Positions 12,931 through 23,432 of a stretch of 64,000 nt of DNA are shown here, piece by piece; the stretch's first letter is position 1; every line of letters begins with the position of its first letter. Source of the DNA: Leptobrachium leishanense. Lineage: Eukaryota; Chordata; Amphibia; Anura; Megophryidae. Under the pieces are notes generated by a model. That model had not been told where the DNA came from, made no database searches, and saw nothing but the letters and a program-made list of their open reading frames with translations. The stretch spans positions 47,441,593 to 47,505,592 of the forward strand of contig CM019071.1 of the NCBI GenBank assembly GCA_009667805.1, written 5' to 3'. Both the position numbers and the translations under genes were made by a program.

Positions 12931-13035
12931 ACACACTGCCGGGAGGACCTCACGCGCTGCCAATCAGCGAGGATAAGCAAACCTGCCTGTACCTGGTGAG
13001 GTTTGCATGCAATAAGTGGCCTAGTATCCAGCCTC

Positions 13036-13820
13036 ACCTGCTCAGAGGAGCTTACAACCCAAGAGGTGAGAAGGGCCCTGCGCAGAGGAGCTTACAATCC
13101 AAGAGGTGAGGAGGGCCCTGCGCAGAGGAGCTTACAACCCAAGAGGTGAGGAGGGCCCTGCGCAGAGGAGCTTACAATCCAAGAGGTGAGGAGGGCCCTG
13201 CGCAGAGCTTACAATCCAAGAGGTGAGGAGGGCCCTGCGCAGAGGAGCTTACAACCCAAGAGGTGAGGAGGGCCCTGCGCAGAGGAGCTTACAACCCAAG
13301 AGGCGAGGAGGGCCCTGCGCAGAGGAGCTTACAACCCAAGAGGCGAGGAGGGCCCTGCGCAGAGGAGCTTACAACCCAAGAGGCGAGGAGGGCCCTGCGC
13401 AGAGGAGCCTTACAACCCAAGAGGCGAGGAGGGCCCTGCGCAGAGGAGCTTACAACCCAAGAGGTGAGGAGGGCCCTGCGCAGAGGAGCTTACAACCCAA
13501 GAGGTGAGGAGGGCCCTGCGCAGAGGAGCTTACAACCCAAGAGGTGAGGAGGGCCCTGCGCAGAGGAGCCTTACAACCCAAGAGGTGAGGAGGGCCCTGC
13601 GCAGAGGAGCCTTACAACCCAAGAGGCGAGGAGGGCCCTGCGCAGAGGAGCCTTACAACCCAAGAGGTGAGGAGGGCCCTGCGCAGAGGAGCCTTACAAC
13701 CCAAGAGGTGAGGAGGGCCCTGCGCAGAGGAGCTTACAACCCAAGAGGTGAGGAGGGACCTGCGCAGAGGAGCTTACAACCCAAGAGGCGAGGAGGGCCC
13801 TGCGCAGAGGAGCCTTACAA
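13036..13820. repeat. 40-bp minisatellite, about 20 units
   Basis: The unit GGAGCTTACAACCCAAGAGG plus TGAGGAGGGCCCTGCGCAGA repeats about 20 times, with T/C variation at AGAGGYGAGG and an extra C in some units (GCCTTACAA). Because the stops are spaced out, several frames stay open for 94-112 codons; these are not genes. Confidence 0.95.
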
Positions 13821-14083
13821 ATCTAAGGGCCTCAATTTATGATAAATACAGGAAAGCCATGCCAAACGCTTAACGGAAACCCTGTTCTCACAACGGGTGG
13901 GGGGGGGGGCGGCGCATCTTTATCCGTTTGCCAAGATCAGCAGCTGCATTACGTGCAGATTACGAGAGCGCGGACGCTCAGATATGGGGAAGTTTCCCTG
14001 CGGGGCTTTTAAAATAAAAAAAAGGGACCCCCCCAATCTAGCACTAATGAGCTTTAAGATTTAGGTCCTCGTTAGGGCTGCAG
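13821..14083. other. Unannotated spacer
   Basis: No gene or repeat is recognised apart from a run of ten G near 13900 and a short A/C-rich tract near 14010-14032. Confidence 0.4.
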
Positions 14084-14293
14084 GTCGGCCATGTTTTCCT
14101 GGACACCATTTACTCTGCATGAAAAAATTGCCACCCTGCCGCATGTATAATCCATACAAGTAAGAAATACCAGGTGCCCTGACTTTATTTCCCTGCTGCA
14201 GCATATGAATTATACATGTTGTAGGGCAGCACTTGTCCGTGCTCCCCTCTGCATGAAACAGTAATGTGTCCAGGAAACCATGGCCGCCCGGTG
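14084..14293. mobile_element. Long-TIR MITE, complete copy
   Basis: The left arm starts GGTCGGCCATGTTTTCCTGG and the right arm ends TCCAGGAAACCATGGCCGCC, its near-complement. Inverted similarity extends about 80 bp through CTCTGCATGAAA and GCATGTATAAT. Related copies are at 19.8-20.1 kb and 28.06-28.28 kb, and partial ones at 12.8 and 23.4 kb. No coding capacity is seen. Confidence 0.7.
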
Positions 14294-14738
14294 ACCCCAG
14301 TCCTTGTCCATTGTGATTACACAGCGATATGAACCAGCTGCAAACCTGGCCGCTTCCTGCGGAGCATACAGAGGCTGCAGGGCCATGGTGACGGGATTTA
14401 ACTCGCTCGTAGGGGATAGTGAATCATACGCTGCGTGAAACACACATCCCCCCCCCCAAATCACCTGAGCGCTGGGTCAGCGAGGGAGACGCAATCAGGG
14501 TCTGGTTTAAGAAGTCCAGATCTCCTGTGTACATACAAAGCATCACGCCGCGGGGAAACATCTGCCGTCACGTCACAGGCTGCCGTGACTCCAGCAAGAC
14601 AAGTCTAAAGGGTCTGCAACCTGAATAAAGCCCCCCAGCAGTGTATAGAGCAGACACCGGCGGTACAGCCCCCCCAAAGCAAGGGGTACAGAGCAAACAT
14701 TCACTGCAAAGGAAAGCCGAGCTTAATGCCAAGTCGTG

Positions 14739-15114
14739 TTTATTGTTATTACGCTTCTATGTAAACAAAGGTTTGTGCAGTGCGAGGTGAAGCCACACCC
14801 ACAGCGCAAGGTGAAGCCACACCCACAGCGCAAGGTATGAATTCCTAAATAACACGGCCAGAGGCTGTGGCTCCTCAGGGGCGGGATCAAGTATAGAGGA
14901 GCGGAGCTGAAAACACTGTAATACTGCTGGGGGGGGGGGGTGATCCGACACTAATAAATAAATCCCTGCAATCCTAGAAAAAAGTTCTGCTCCCTTGAAA
15001 TGAAGATTAAAGTGCTTCAGTTTTTCACCCACAAGAGTCGCCGCGTCCGTCACGCTTTCCCTGCGGCCCATTTGCAGAGCGTGAAGGTCCGGGATCCGTG
15101 GATTGTGCGAATGA
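14739..15114 (-). other. Possible terminal exon and 3' UTR
   Basis: On the minus strand a pyrimidine-rich acceptor, TTTTTTTCCTCCCCAG, ends at about 15115, followed by TAACGAGATCATTCGC, and an AATAAA lies at 14744-14739. Exon 15816-15997 ends in phase 0, so joining here would give an immediate TAA after the acidic tail. Phase 2 would instead encode NEIIRTIHGSRTFTLCKWAA then stop, which I do not recognise. The first reading makes this the last, mostly non-coding exon of the GST-C gene. It remains tentative because intermediate exons may be hidden. Confidence 0.3.
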
Positions 15115-15815
15115 TCTCGTTACTGGGGAGGAAAAAAATAAATAGTTATGAGTAATATATATATTTATAGCAATGATTTATAAAAAAATTATATTCTTAA
15201 AGCGACAAAAAAAAAAAAAAGTGTATATACGGCATTCACCAGGGGACCCACAACCCGACTAGGAGCATCTTGCTCTGGTGCTGACCCCCGCTGTGGCGAT
15301 GCATCTCATACGGAAGGCGCTCGCCGAGTCTTAGATTTTTATTGTGGCAACGAGAAGACGTCGACGTTTCAGCCCAGAAAGGATTTATTATTCTGCTTGA
15401 AGACTTTAAAGCCCAGCAGATATTTCCAGCTAAAGCGAGGGTTTATTATTTCAGCGGCGGCGTCACGTTTATTTCCCGCTACCGGCACAGGATTCGTGAC
15501 GCCGCGCTGAGCTACGAGGACGCTCCGTGTAAAGCAAAGGGATCCGAGTCTGGAATCTTAACAGTCCTTTCTAGGACTGAAACGACGATTTCTCGTTACC
15601 GCGCCTTCCTGACAAGATCTAGATAGCTCCTCAAAACACCATTAAGCGATTCGGCCCGGTGCAACCTCCACAGCACATGCTGCTTCAAGAAACCAACAGC
15701 ACTCCGGGTCTTCAAAGCCCGATCTCTACAGAAAGTTACTCGACATTTTGGCCCTTTATAAAAAGGATCAAAAGGAGCTGAAAGAAAACGCCGAACGCCC
15801 CCCGAATGTACCCAC

Positions 15816-15997
15816 CTCTTCATGGTCTGAATTATTGCCATGTGCCGGCTCCTCTCCTGCCGCCGCCTGCTCCTCTACCACCTCCACCTCTGCAGCCTCC
15901 ACCTCCACCTCTGCTGCCTCCTCCACTTCCACCTCTGCGTCCTCGGCCGCCTCCTCCGGCCTCCTGATCGGGAAAGTGATCGACACAACGTTTCCTT
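15816..15997 (-). CDS. GST-C gene, acidic exon
   Basis: The acceptor is CTCTTTGCAG and the donor GTGGGT. The phase-1 junction with the preceding exon (G|AA) keeps the frame open. The 60 codons begin EGNVVSITFPIRRPEEAAED and continue into alternating Glu/Val/Ala (EVEVEEAAEVEVEAAEVEVV), ending GNNSDHEE. The low-complexity acidic linker lies where EEF1G has its charged linker between the GST-like and C-terminal domains, but it shows no sequence match I can recall. The repetitive GAG/GTG codons suggest growth by slippage. Confidence 0.6.
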
Positions 15998-16072
15998 CTG
16001 CAAAGAGAATGAGATCAGGGCCCGGCCGGCGACGACTCGGACGCAGGGGCCGGTCCCGGCCGAGTCACTTAC

Positions 16073-16202
16073 CTCCATACCGCATGGGTTCCTCGCACAG
16101 AGTCACATGTCCAAGCACCTCGGCGAACGCCGGGATGTTCACGCACATCATAAACCACCGGCTCACGCTGCCGTACGGCTGACGGAAAGTGGGATCGAAA
16201 AC
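16073..16202 (-). CDS. GST-C gene, C-terminal GST exon
   Basis: The acceptor is TTTCTGCAG and the donor GTAAGT; the exon is 43 codons plus one base. It encodes VFDPTFRQPYGSVSRWFMMC followed by VNIPAFAEVLGHVTLCEEPM. This aligns by eye with the end of the EEF1G GST-C domain (VLEPSFRQ..NRWFLTCINQPQF..VLGEVKLCE) and less well with VARS1. Trp-Phe in SRWF and the VLG..LCE block are the family's conserved points. EEF1G is normally far more conserved among vertebrates, so this is a divergent paralogue, a VARS1-type domain, or a relaxed copy. Confidence 0.75.
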
Positions 16203-16616
16203 CTGCAGAAAGTGTGGAAGCGCCGTGAAGCAAAGAACAGCGGCTATAAACAGCGGCTGCGTGAGCAGGGATCTCAAACTACGTCCCGAGAGGTTGAGAA
16301 ACTACAACTCCCATGATTCTCTGGTCATCCATTGCACTCAAAGATTTCTGGGAATCGTAGACCACCTCGGGGGTGAGGGGGGGGTCTGAAGCAGGAGATC
16401 CTGGCTGCAGAGACGGCATACAGCGACACGGCAACCGACCGGCATCAGTAACCAGCAACGGAAGGACTGAGAGCCGCGGGGGCATTAAAGTCAGATTTAA
16501 CATGCAGGAAACTGGGGAACCGAGGGGGGGGGGCTGCAAACTCCTCATTCCCACCCACCCCTCCTTAAGTCCTGCACCGACATGCAGAGAGCTAAACAGA
16601 ATAAAAAGCAGGGGGG

Positions 16617-16800
16617 GAGGGGGGAGGGAGAAGAGGTCCGCGAGTGCCTGCAAGGAGAGGGGGGGGGGGGTCCGCGAGTGCCTGCAAGGGGGGGGGTCCG
16701 CGAGTGCCTGCAAGGGGGGGGGTCCGCGAGTGCCTGCAAGGGGGGGGGGGTCCACAAGTGCCTGCAAGGGGGGGGGGGTCCACAAGTGCCTGCAAACCCA
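16617..16800. repeat. G-rich 25-bp intronic VNTR
   Basis: A unit of a G run (7-10 G) followed by TCCGCGAGTGCCTGCAA repeats about six times, the last two with TCCACAAG. It lies in the intron between the two GST-C exons. On the plus strand the closely spaced G runs could form quadruplexes. Confidence 0.9.
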
Positions 16801-16842
16801 GAGACACCCCATCTCCTTGCAGACAAGACACCGACACCTTAC

Positions 16843-16986
16843 CAGCAGGTAGGGCATCACCAGTGCAGACACAAGAGTGATGTCTGCCAGGGACAGCCTT
16901 TCGCCAACCATGTAGGTTCGGGTACGTAGTTGTGTTTCAAGGACAGACATCACCTTCTTGAAGGCCCCCATCGCCCTCTCCATGGG
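16843..16986 (-). CDS. GST-C gene, central GST exon
   Basis: The acceptor is TTCTTTTTAG and the donor GTAAGG; the exon is exactly 48 codons, phase 0 at both ends. It encodes PMERAMGAFKKVMSVLETQL, RTRTYMVGERLSLADITLVS and ALVMPYLL. The block [TR]xTYMVGERLSLADI is the hallmark of the GST C-terminal domain of EEF1G (TRTFLVGERVTLADIT) and VARS1, including the N-capping box Asp of LADI. ALVMPYLL is closer to VARS1 ALLLPF than to EEF1G, so the assignment between the two is open. An in-frame Met near the exon start is internal to the domain, not a start codon. Confidence 0.8.
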
Positions 16987-17235
16987 CTAAAAAGAAGCGA
17001 AGCCGCAAAAGACAAACCTCAGAGTAAGACGTGCCCGCCGTGCATGCGCAGCGTGTGGGGGTCTCGCTGAAGCCGCTCCATTAGGTGCTGCAGAGCGGCA
17101 TGGAGCGGACCACGTTAATGTGCGCACCCTCGTCACCTCCCTGCAGGTGGTTGTTCCCACAAGATGGTAATTAAAAGTGCGGAATCAGAACGCCGTGCGG
17201 TAAGAGGTCATAGTGCGACGTGTTGCCAAGCTCAC

Positions 17236-17358
17236 CTGCGCCAGGACTGGCAGTATGCCCAGGAGCGGGTACACGCAGATATACAGGAGGGGCACGATCT
17301 CACGCTCTGCGAAGCGCAGCCACAGCTGAATCAGGGTCTTTTGCCGAAGTCCGTCGCC
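17236..17358 (-). CDS. GST-C gene, first visible exon
   Basis: The acceptor is CCTTGCAG and the donor GTGAGC; the exon is exactly 41 codons, phase 0 at both ends. It encodes GDGLRQKTLIQLWLRFAERE followed by IVPLLYICVYPLLGILPVLA and Q. This corresponds to the start of the GST-C domain in EEF1G ([24 protein letters not shown]) with the W..FA..EIVP and P.LGI landmarks kept. Four exons in a row therefore join in frame. Exons for the N-terminal thioredoxin-like half and the start codon were not found further upstream in the window; they may be short or lie outside it. Confidence 0.75.
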
Positions 17359-17597
17359 CTGCAAGGAACCCGGCGCGACTGCGGAGAGAGAAGAGGAGGC
17401 GATCAGATGGTGCGGGACAATTTGTGTCCATTGCGTCGCAGGAGGAAGGAACGTGACAGGTTAAAAGACAAGCTCACAGGGCGATGCTGCGTTTTACAGG
17501 AACACAAAAGATCTGCTCACATGTGACCGGTGCCACCCTGAAACCCACCCCAGCAGAACCAACTTCAATATCAGGGAGCAGCAGCCTTCACCCACCA

Positions 17598-17682
17598 GGT
17601 GTTTTGGAACTACATCTCCCATGATACTCCGTGAGGCATTAGGCTGGCTGAGCATCATGGGTAATGAAGTTCCAAAACCACC
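17598..17682. mobile_element. Hairpin MITE, hAT-related
   Basis: The arms GGTGTTTTGGAACTACATCT and AGTTCCAAAACCACC are inverted copies, with CCCATGAT/ATCATGGG inside. The words match the hAT-type MITE at 57961-58096 (TTTTGAAACTACATTTCCC). The outer CAGGGGTGGGCAA ends are missing, so this is an internal remnant. Confidence 0.65.
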
Positions 17683-17699
17683 AGGAGGGCGAAAAAGCA

Positions 17700-18186
17700 T
17701 TTTCAGATTCCTGGCTGAATCCTTTTTTATATTTAAAAAGGAGGGTCCACAGATGTCTCCCTCCTGACCCATAATGCTTTGTGCAGCGCACGGTATTACA
17801 TGAAGCCCTGCAGGGAGAAATGGAGAAATCTGAGAGTAAAGAAAAAAAAGATTGCTTACACACAGATTCAGGCAACGGTCACAGACGAGGAGCGTCACCG
17901 AAAGGTGACACAAATCTTTATTGTGAAATCTGGTGTATTTTACTAGGATTTGGTTTGCACCGAAACAGTCCCATAGAGAATCAATGATCTATTCACAGGA
18001 AGCAGAATCACAGCAAAAGTGTCGAAATGTCCCGATTTGCAGCTCAACAGGCGAATCCCAAAAGGTTTCACCGGAATAAAATGGAGGATCTTTATTTTTT
18101 GGAAAAAACTTTAATTACGAGAGACTTAAATATTTCGGAACAGATCTGATTAGGTTTAAAGGAGCTTTTATTATTTAGACACATAC
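17700..18186. other. Spacer with MITE-family traces
   Basis: No exon is recognised. Phrases such as TCCCATAGAGAATCAATG and GGCGAATCCC (about 17970-18060) resemble the interior of the family seen at 44.2, 59.2 and 61.6 kb. Confidence 0.35.
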
Positions 18187-18870
18187 TGAGCCCCGCGGTA
18201 AGAAAGCAGATTGTACAACAAATGCTTATGCCGGCTGTAGAATACAGAGATGTAATGTATGCAGCCGCCCCGCAAACACACCTCCAGAAACTTACTACAT
18301 TGTATAACTCATTCTGTCGCTTTGTGCTACAATGTAACTACATGACCCACCATTGTGACATGTTAAAAGAGCTAAACTGGCCATCACTGGAATCAAGACG
18401 CACCTTCACCTTTCCAACCTGGTGTTTAAGAGCTTTTCTGGGAAGCTACCACCCTACCTGAATAGGCAGCTTCCCCCAGCAGCTCCCTCATCCTATAACC
18501 TCCGATCCAGGACCAGCACCTTACTTACAATACCACAATAAAGAATGCACCTGTAAACATGTAACATAGTGACTATATACAGAATGCACCTGTAAACATG
18601 TAACATAGTGACTATATACAGAATGCGCCTGTAAACATGTAACACAGTGACTATATACAGAATGCACCTGTAAACATGTAACATAGTGACTATATACAGA
18701 ATGCACCTGTAAACATGTAACACAGTGACTATATTTATTTTCTGGGTTAATCTGTATATTTGTGTTTTTAATATCTTGCATTTTATTACTTTATTTCTGT
18801 AACAATTCAATGTTTCTTGAATCCAAGACAAACTGAAACCAGAGAATCTCAATGTATCCGTCCCGGGAAA
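18187..18870 (+). mobile_element. LINE 3' fragment with internal deletion
   Basis: This is the 3' end of the LINE family seen full-length at 23.4-27.5 kb. The frame 18222-18461 encodes MLMPAVEYRDVMYAAAPQTH and CNYMTHHCDMLKELNWPS. About 140 bp of coding sequence is then lost (jump from ccacaataaa to gaatgcacc) before a five-unit 39-bp array and the family's 3' UTR (CTCAATGTATCC near 18849). It is 5'-truncated and non-functional. Confidence 0.85.
18543..18735 (+). repeat. 39-bp array, 5 units, LINE-derived
   Basis: The unit GAATGCACCTGTAAACATGT plus AACATAGTGACTATATACA is repeated about five times. The same sequence occurs once at 27243-27281 in the long LINE, where it spans the ORF2 stop. The large array at 47.1-48.5 kb uses the same unit on the opposite strand. 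Confidence 0.95.
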
Positions 18871-19039
18871 ATATAATGGATTTAAGCTCCTATTATGAGA
18901 CTAGTGGATTTTCATGGACATCTGGTAACAGCTTCGGCCGCTCCATTTTGGGCAGAATACGGTGACCATTAGAGGGTGAATTTACCATATTTTGGCAGAA
19001 TGGAATCGCCAGTGCGCTGAAACGATGTTCAATTTCAGT

Positions 19040-19345
19040 ACTTTGTGAATAGACCCGTGCGCGCCCGCGTTTCAGTACTTAGTGAATAGACCCCTGTGTG
19101 CGCCTGCGTTTCAGTACTTGTGAATAGACCCGTGTGCGCCCGCGTTTCAGTACTTGTGAATAGACCCCTGTGTGCGCCCGCGTTTCAGTACTTGTGAATA
19201 GACCCCTGTGTGCGCCCGCGTTTCAGTACGCAGGAATAGACCCCTGTGTGCGCCCGCGTTTCAGTACTTGTGAATAGACCCCTGTGTGCCTGCGTTTCAG
19301 TACTTGTGAATAGACCCCTGTGTGCGCCCGCGTTTCAGTACAGCT
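19040..19345. repeat. 38-bp minisatellite, about 8 units
   Basis: The unit CGCGTTTCAGTACTTGTGAA plus TAGACCCCTGTGTGCGCC recurs about eight times, with small deletions and one GCAGGAATAG variant. Confidence 0.9.
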
Positions 19346-19569
19346 AATCGAGCCCTGATAAAGGAGTTCAGAGATTAGCAACGTGAGCGCTGGCACAGAT
19401 AAATCCTGTGAAATGCAGCACGTTCAGGGCCCTCAGACACGATAAATCGTTAGGATGCGCTGCATGATCAGGAATACTGAATAAAGACGCATTTTCAGGT
19501 TCAGCTCACCCTGCGACTTTAAACTCAAGGGGCGGACCTGCCGACAACAGAAAACAGCCCCCACGTTAC

Positions 19570-19692
19570 CCCACGCAGCCGCCGGATGCCGTAGAGATTG
19601 ATACAGAAACGAGGTCGGGTCCCGGAAGGTGCAGCTCTGTAAACACGGCGGCCGATGTTTAAACAGTGCAGGTAAATGCCATTGTGCAATCC
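19570..19692 (-). CDS. Candidate isolated exon, unknown
   Basis: On the minus strand the acceptor-like CTGCTCCCAG precedes GGATTGCACAATGGC, and a GTAACG donor follows 123 bases later. The span is 41 codons and open in two frames (one reads GLHNGIYLHCLNIGRRVYRA). I recognise no domain, and its phase does not settle to which neighbouring minus-strand gene it could belong. It may be chance in GC-rich DNA. Confidence 0.2.
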
Positions 19693-19830
19693 CTGGGAGC
19701 AGAACCAGGGCGGCCGGCAGGATATCCTGACCACGAAGGGACGGAGAGCCGACGCGGAGCGCCGCGGCAAGCATGGACGGCTGACACAAAAAGTGAGCAG
19801 AGTCTGAGCACTCCAAGATAGGGAGCCAGG

Positions 19831-20117
19831 TCAGCCATGTTTTCATGCAGAGGGGGAGCACAGGGAAAAGTGCTGCCCTGCAACATGTTTAATTCATATG
19901 CTGCAGGAGGGGAAATATTTTTTTTTATAAAGGATTTTACCAGGAAGGATACATGGTGATTTCTCTCCTTCTCAAGTATGTCCTGGGATAAAAGGCAGGT
20001 CACCTGGGATTCCTTACCTGCAGTGTATGGATTGTACATGCTGCAGGGTGGCATTTTTCATACATTGCCCCTCAGCATGAACAAATTATATGCGCAGGAA
20101 AATATGGCCGCCCTGTG
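19831..20117. mobile_element. Long-TIR MITE with LINE tail inside
   Basis: The left arm AGGTCAGCCATGTTTTCATG and the right arm GGAAAATATGGCCGCCCTG match the 14.1-kb MITE. The interior is split at about 19920-20000 by TAAAGGATTTTACCAGGAAG and CTCAAGTATGTCCTGGG, the reversed 3' end of the LINE family (compare 46965-47030). The LINE tail therefore landed in an existing MITE. Confidence 0.65.
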
Positions 20118-20313
20118 AAACAGATCAGGGTTACAGGAACAGGTCACCGCCGTCTTGGCAACAGCTTTGGCACAGCAATCTGAGCTGCCAATGTTTAAAT
20201 GCCAGGTGTGAGCAGAGGGCACTGGCAATGCCCGGCAGCGTCTAGGACAGGGGCACTTAATCTCAAAACCCCTGAACCTGGATAGAAGTATTGCATGTGC
20301 CAGACAGATGCCC

Positions 20314-20440
20314 CACAACACCGGGACCCCACCAGGCGCCCCCGCAACACCGGGACCCCACAACACCGGGACCCCACCAGGCGCCCCCGCAACACCGGGA
20401 CCCCACCAGGCGCCCCCGCAACACCGGGACCCCACCAGAG
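20314..20440. repeat. GC-rich 18/30-bp repeat block
   Basis: Modules ACAACACCGGGACCCC and ACCAGGCGCCCCCGC alternate, giving three to four composite units. Confidence 0.85.
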
Positions 20441-20902
20441 GCCTTAAATTACAAAACGCTTTGTACGAGGAACAAAAAGTCACAGGATGTTTGTACCCGG
20501 ACCCCGGGACCAGTGACGGTGAGCCCCTCTGCTTTACCCCGGGGCAGGTTTTGACAAGACCGCTGATATTTTGGAGCAGCTCCTAGAAACCCCCCCCCCC
20601 CCCAATTATTATAAAATCTGTAATAAAGCAGCCTGTGCGCTCCCAGGTGTGATTACAGGCAGGAAGCCCCCCCCCCCCCCCTCGCCCCATGGATCGGGAG
20701 ACACAGCCCAGCGATGCCGCCTTTTAGCAACCAAAGCACATTTCTATGGAAAAACATCCCGGCCGGGCGGCGAGCGGATTGTTCTGTGCTGTGGAAGGTG
20801 GCGGTCATGTGTCTGAGGACAGACAACGCATTGAGCGCTGGGGAATGCGATGTGGGCTTTACTGAAGGCCAGGGGACAATCCGGCTCACAGGATTCAGTG
20901 GG
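20441..20902. other. Spacer with poly-C tracts
   Basis: No gene is recognised. Poly-C tracts of 14 or more lie at about 20590-20603 and 20668-20681. Confidence 0.4.
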
Positions 20903-21052
20903 CAGGAGCCGGCCGCGGGCACAGCGAAGCAAAACATACAATGAAACGGGGCCACGAGCCAACGAGCCCCACAGGGCAGGAGCCGGCCACGGGCACAGCG
21001 AAGCAAAACATGCAATGAAACGGGGCCGCGAGCCAACGAGCCCCACAGGGAT
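20903..21052. repeat. Tandem duplication of about 75 bp
   Basis: GGCAGGAGCCGGCCRCGGGC through ACGAGCCCCACAGG occurs twice in a row with three or so differences. Confidence 0.9.
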
Positions 21053-22074
21053 TATTCCTGACAGGTCGGCACGTAAGGAGTAACCGCAGGTTTCCGCGAG
21101 GCATGTGATGAGTTCTGGGCGTCAGGACCGAACCAACAAAATACACCAAAAAGGGTTAATCATAAAAGCAATGAGATTTCACTGCTCGGTGATTCCATGT
21201 CACCGACCACTCAGCGAATTCACCGCCGGCACCGAAGACGGATTTGCTTTTTTCCTGCTGATTGAACCAATAACTAAGAAAAAAAAAAAAAAAAAAAAAA
21301 AGAAGTTCCACAAAAAAATAATTTGGGAAACAGAAGGAAATCTATAATAAAAAAAAAAAAAACTTTGAAAAAATTAAGTGATATTTTTGACATAGAATCG
21401 TAAGGAATTCGCCGTTTAATGTCGTCAAACTGAATCACAGAAAATCAGGGCGTGCCGGCGTCATGTGACCCGATCAACACAATTTCACTGCCGCTGAATG
21501 GCGCCACACAGTGAAATCCAGCGGCATGTTTGTCGCTTTCTGAAACGCCCCTCAAAAACAAAAACATTGGGGGGGGGGGGTCAGAGACAATGACGCACGG
21601 CTTAGGAAGTCCGTGATTTCCTGCATTCCAGAAAAAACACCGGGACGGGCCATGACGGCGAAATGCAAAGCTGCCCCCGAATATCACAACCACCAGAAAC
21701 CTAAAGCTGTGGGGCTGCGGGGAATCAAAAAAGGCAAGTTACCATGACAACGGAGTCCGCGCCAAAAAAAAAAAAAAAAAAAACACAAGTTAACGGGACA
21801 TGTGATCTTGTCTAGAACAGGATCCAGTGGATCATGAAGGTCACAGCCAAATCATGCCATACCCCAGCTCCTGCACCAGACACCTCACACGGCGACGCTC
21901 AGATCTCCATGGCAACCCTCTACAGATGTTTCAGGTGTCCAGCGAGGGGGGGGGGGCCATTTGGCTCGATTTATAGGGGAATCAAACGGCCAAATAATCC
22001 CAAACCAGGACAGGCTGGAAATACTTTGCTGCAGAAATCAGGAATTTAATAGCGCTAGAATAAGGTCGCTTTAA
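21053..22074. other. Spacer, no gene recognised
   Basis: The block contains poly(A) runs near 21280-21302, 21345-21362 and 21763-21782 and a poly-G run near 21570. I see no exon or transposon ends. Confidence 0.4.
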
Positions 22075-22391
22075 GGCAGCCGGCACACGAGCGCACGGAG
22101 CTGCGTCCATTACGGAGGCACGTTTTCACGGGAGATATTGTGAATACTGCATAAAGTGCGTCCGTAACGACTGACGTCTCCACAGGAAAACACATGGCAG
22201 CGCTGTTTCTGCGTCTGTTTAGCTTTTTAACGATGTTATTTTTGCGTCCGTGGCTTTATTCTTTACCCGTCCGTGAACAAGTGCGCAGGGGCTTCATGTG
22301 GTGGGTTTAATGGACTCCTTTATAAAGCTACGACGGACGGCAAACAGTGCGGTCAGACGGACGCAAAGGGTTTGCTAGTGTGCCGCCAGCC
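22075..22391. mobile_element. Harbinger-type MITE with TAA duplication
   Basis: The element begins GGCAGCCGGCACACGAGCG and ends AGTGTGCCGCCAGCC, imperfect inverted repeats. It is flanked on both sides by TAA (22072-22074 and 22392-22394), the 3-bp target typical of PIF/Harbinger. It is 317 bp and non-coding. Confidence 0.65.
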
Positions 22392-22399
22392 TAAAGCAG

Positions 22400-23385
22400 A
22401 GCTGCCCCCACACCCCAGGCAGACGCCGGCCCCCCCACACCCCAGGCAGACGCTGGCCCCCCACACCCCAGGCACACCCCGGCCCCCCCCACACCAGGTA
22501 GACGCGCCCCCCCACACCCCAGGCACACCCCGGCCCCCCCACACCCCAGGTAGACGCCGCCCCCCCACACCCCAGGCAGACGCCGGCCCCCCCCACCCCA
22601 GGCAGACGCCGGCCCCCCCACACCCCAGGCACACCCCAGCCCCCCCACACCCCAGGCACACCCCGGCCCCCCCACACCCCAGGTAGACGCCGGCCCCCCC
22701 ACACCCCAGGCAGACGCCGGCCCCCCCACACCACCCAGGCAGACCCGGCCCCCCCACACCCCAGGCACACCCCGGCCCCCCCACACCCCAGGTAGACGCG
22801 GCCCCCCCCACACCCCAGGTAGACGCCGGCCCCCCACACCCCAGGTAGACGCCGGCCCCCCAGCACAGGCAGACACTGCCCCCCCCCAGCACAGGCAGAC
22901 GCTGCCCCCCCCAGCACAGGCAGACGCTGCCCCCCCCCAAGCACAGGCAGACGCTGCCCCCCCCCAAGCACAGGCAGACGCTGCCCCCCCCCCCAAGCAA
23001 CAGGCAGACGCTGCCCCCCAAAGCACAGGCAGACGCTGCCCCCCCCCAAGCACAGGCAGCGCTGCCCCCCCCCAAGCAGGCAGACGCTGCCCCGCCCCCC
23101 AGCACAGGCAGACGCTGCCCCGCCCCCCAGCACAGGCAGACGCTGCCCCCCCCCAGCACAGGCAGACGCTGCCCCCCCCAGCACAGGCAGACGCTGCCCC
23201 CCCCCCACAGCACAGGCAGACGCTGCCCCCCCCCCACACAGGCAGACGCTGCCCCCCCCCAGCACAGGCAGACGCTGCCCCGCCCCCCAGCACAGGCAAC
23301 GCTGCCCCCCCCAGCACAGACAAGACGCTGCCCCCCCCCAGCACAGGCAGACGCTGCCCCCCCCCCAGCACAGGCAGACGCTGGA
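22400..23385. repeat. C-rich minisatellite array, two subfamilies
   Basis: The left part (22400-22860) repeats CCCCACACCCCAGGYAGACGCCGGC with 6-7 C runs. The right part (22860-23385) repeats GCTGCCCCCCCCAGCACAGGCAGAC of about 25 bp. The minus strand is a series of G7-G11 runs. Three minus-strand frames of about 300-350 codons (Gly/Val/Cys/Leu-rich) stay open throughout but change composition with the unit and are not genes. Confidence 0.95.
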
Positions 23386-23392
23386 TTATACA

Positions 23393-23432
23393 GGCTGCGG
23401 GGTGGCATTTTTCATGCACTGCTCAGCAACAT
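23393..23432. mobile_element. MITE fragment
   Basis: GGCTGCGGGGTGGCATTTTTCATGC matches the inner arm of the long-TIR MITE (compare 20040-20065). Confidence 0.5.

Noticed and set aside
13223..13842. Frames of 94-112 codons rich in Arg/Gly
   Set aside because: 40-bp repeat read in three frames; near-identical products from different frames show it is an artefact.
22353..23419. Minus-strand Gly/Cys/Leu-rich frames of 296-351 codons
   Set aside because: They are open only because the array is C-rich; the period is not constant and the frames drift.
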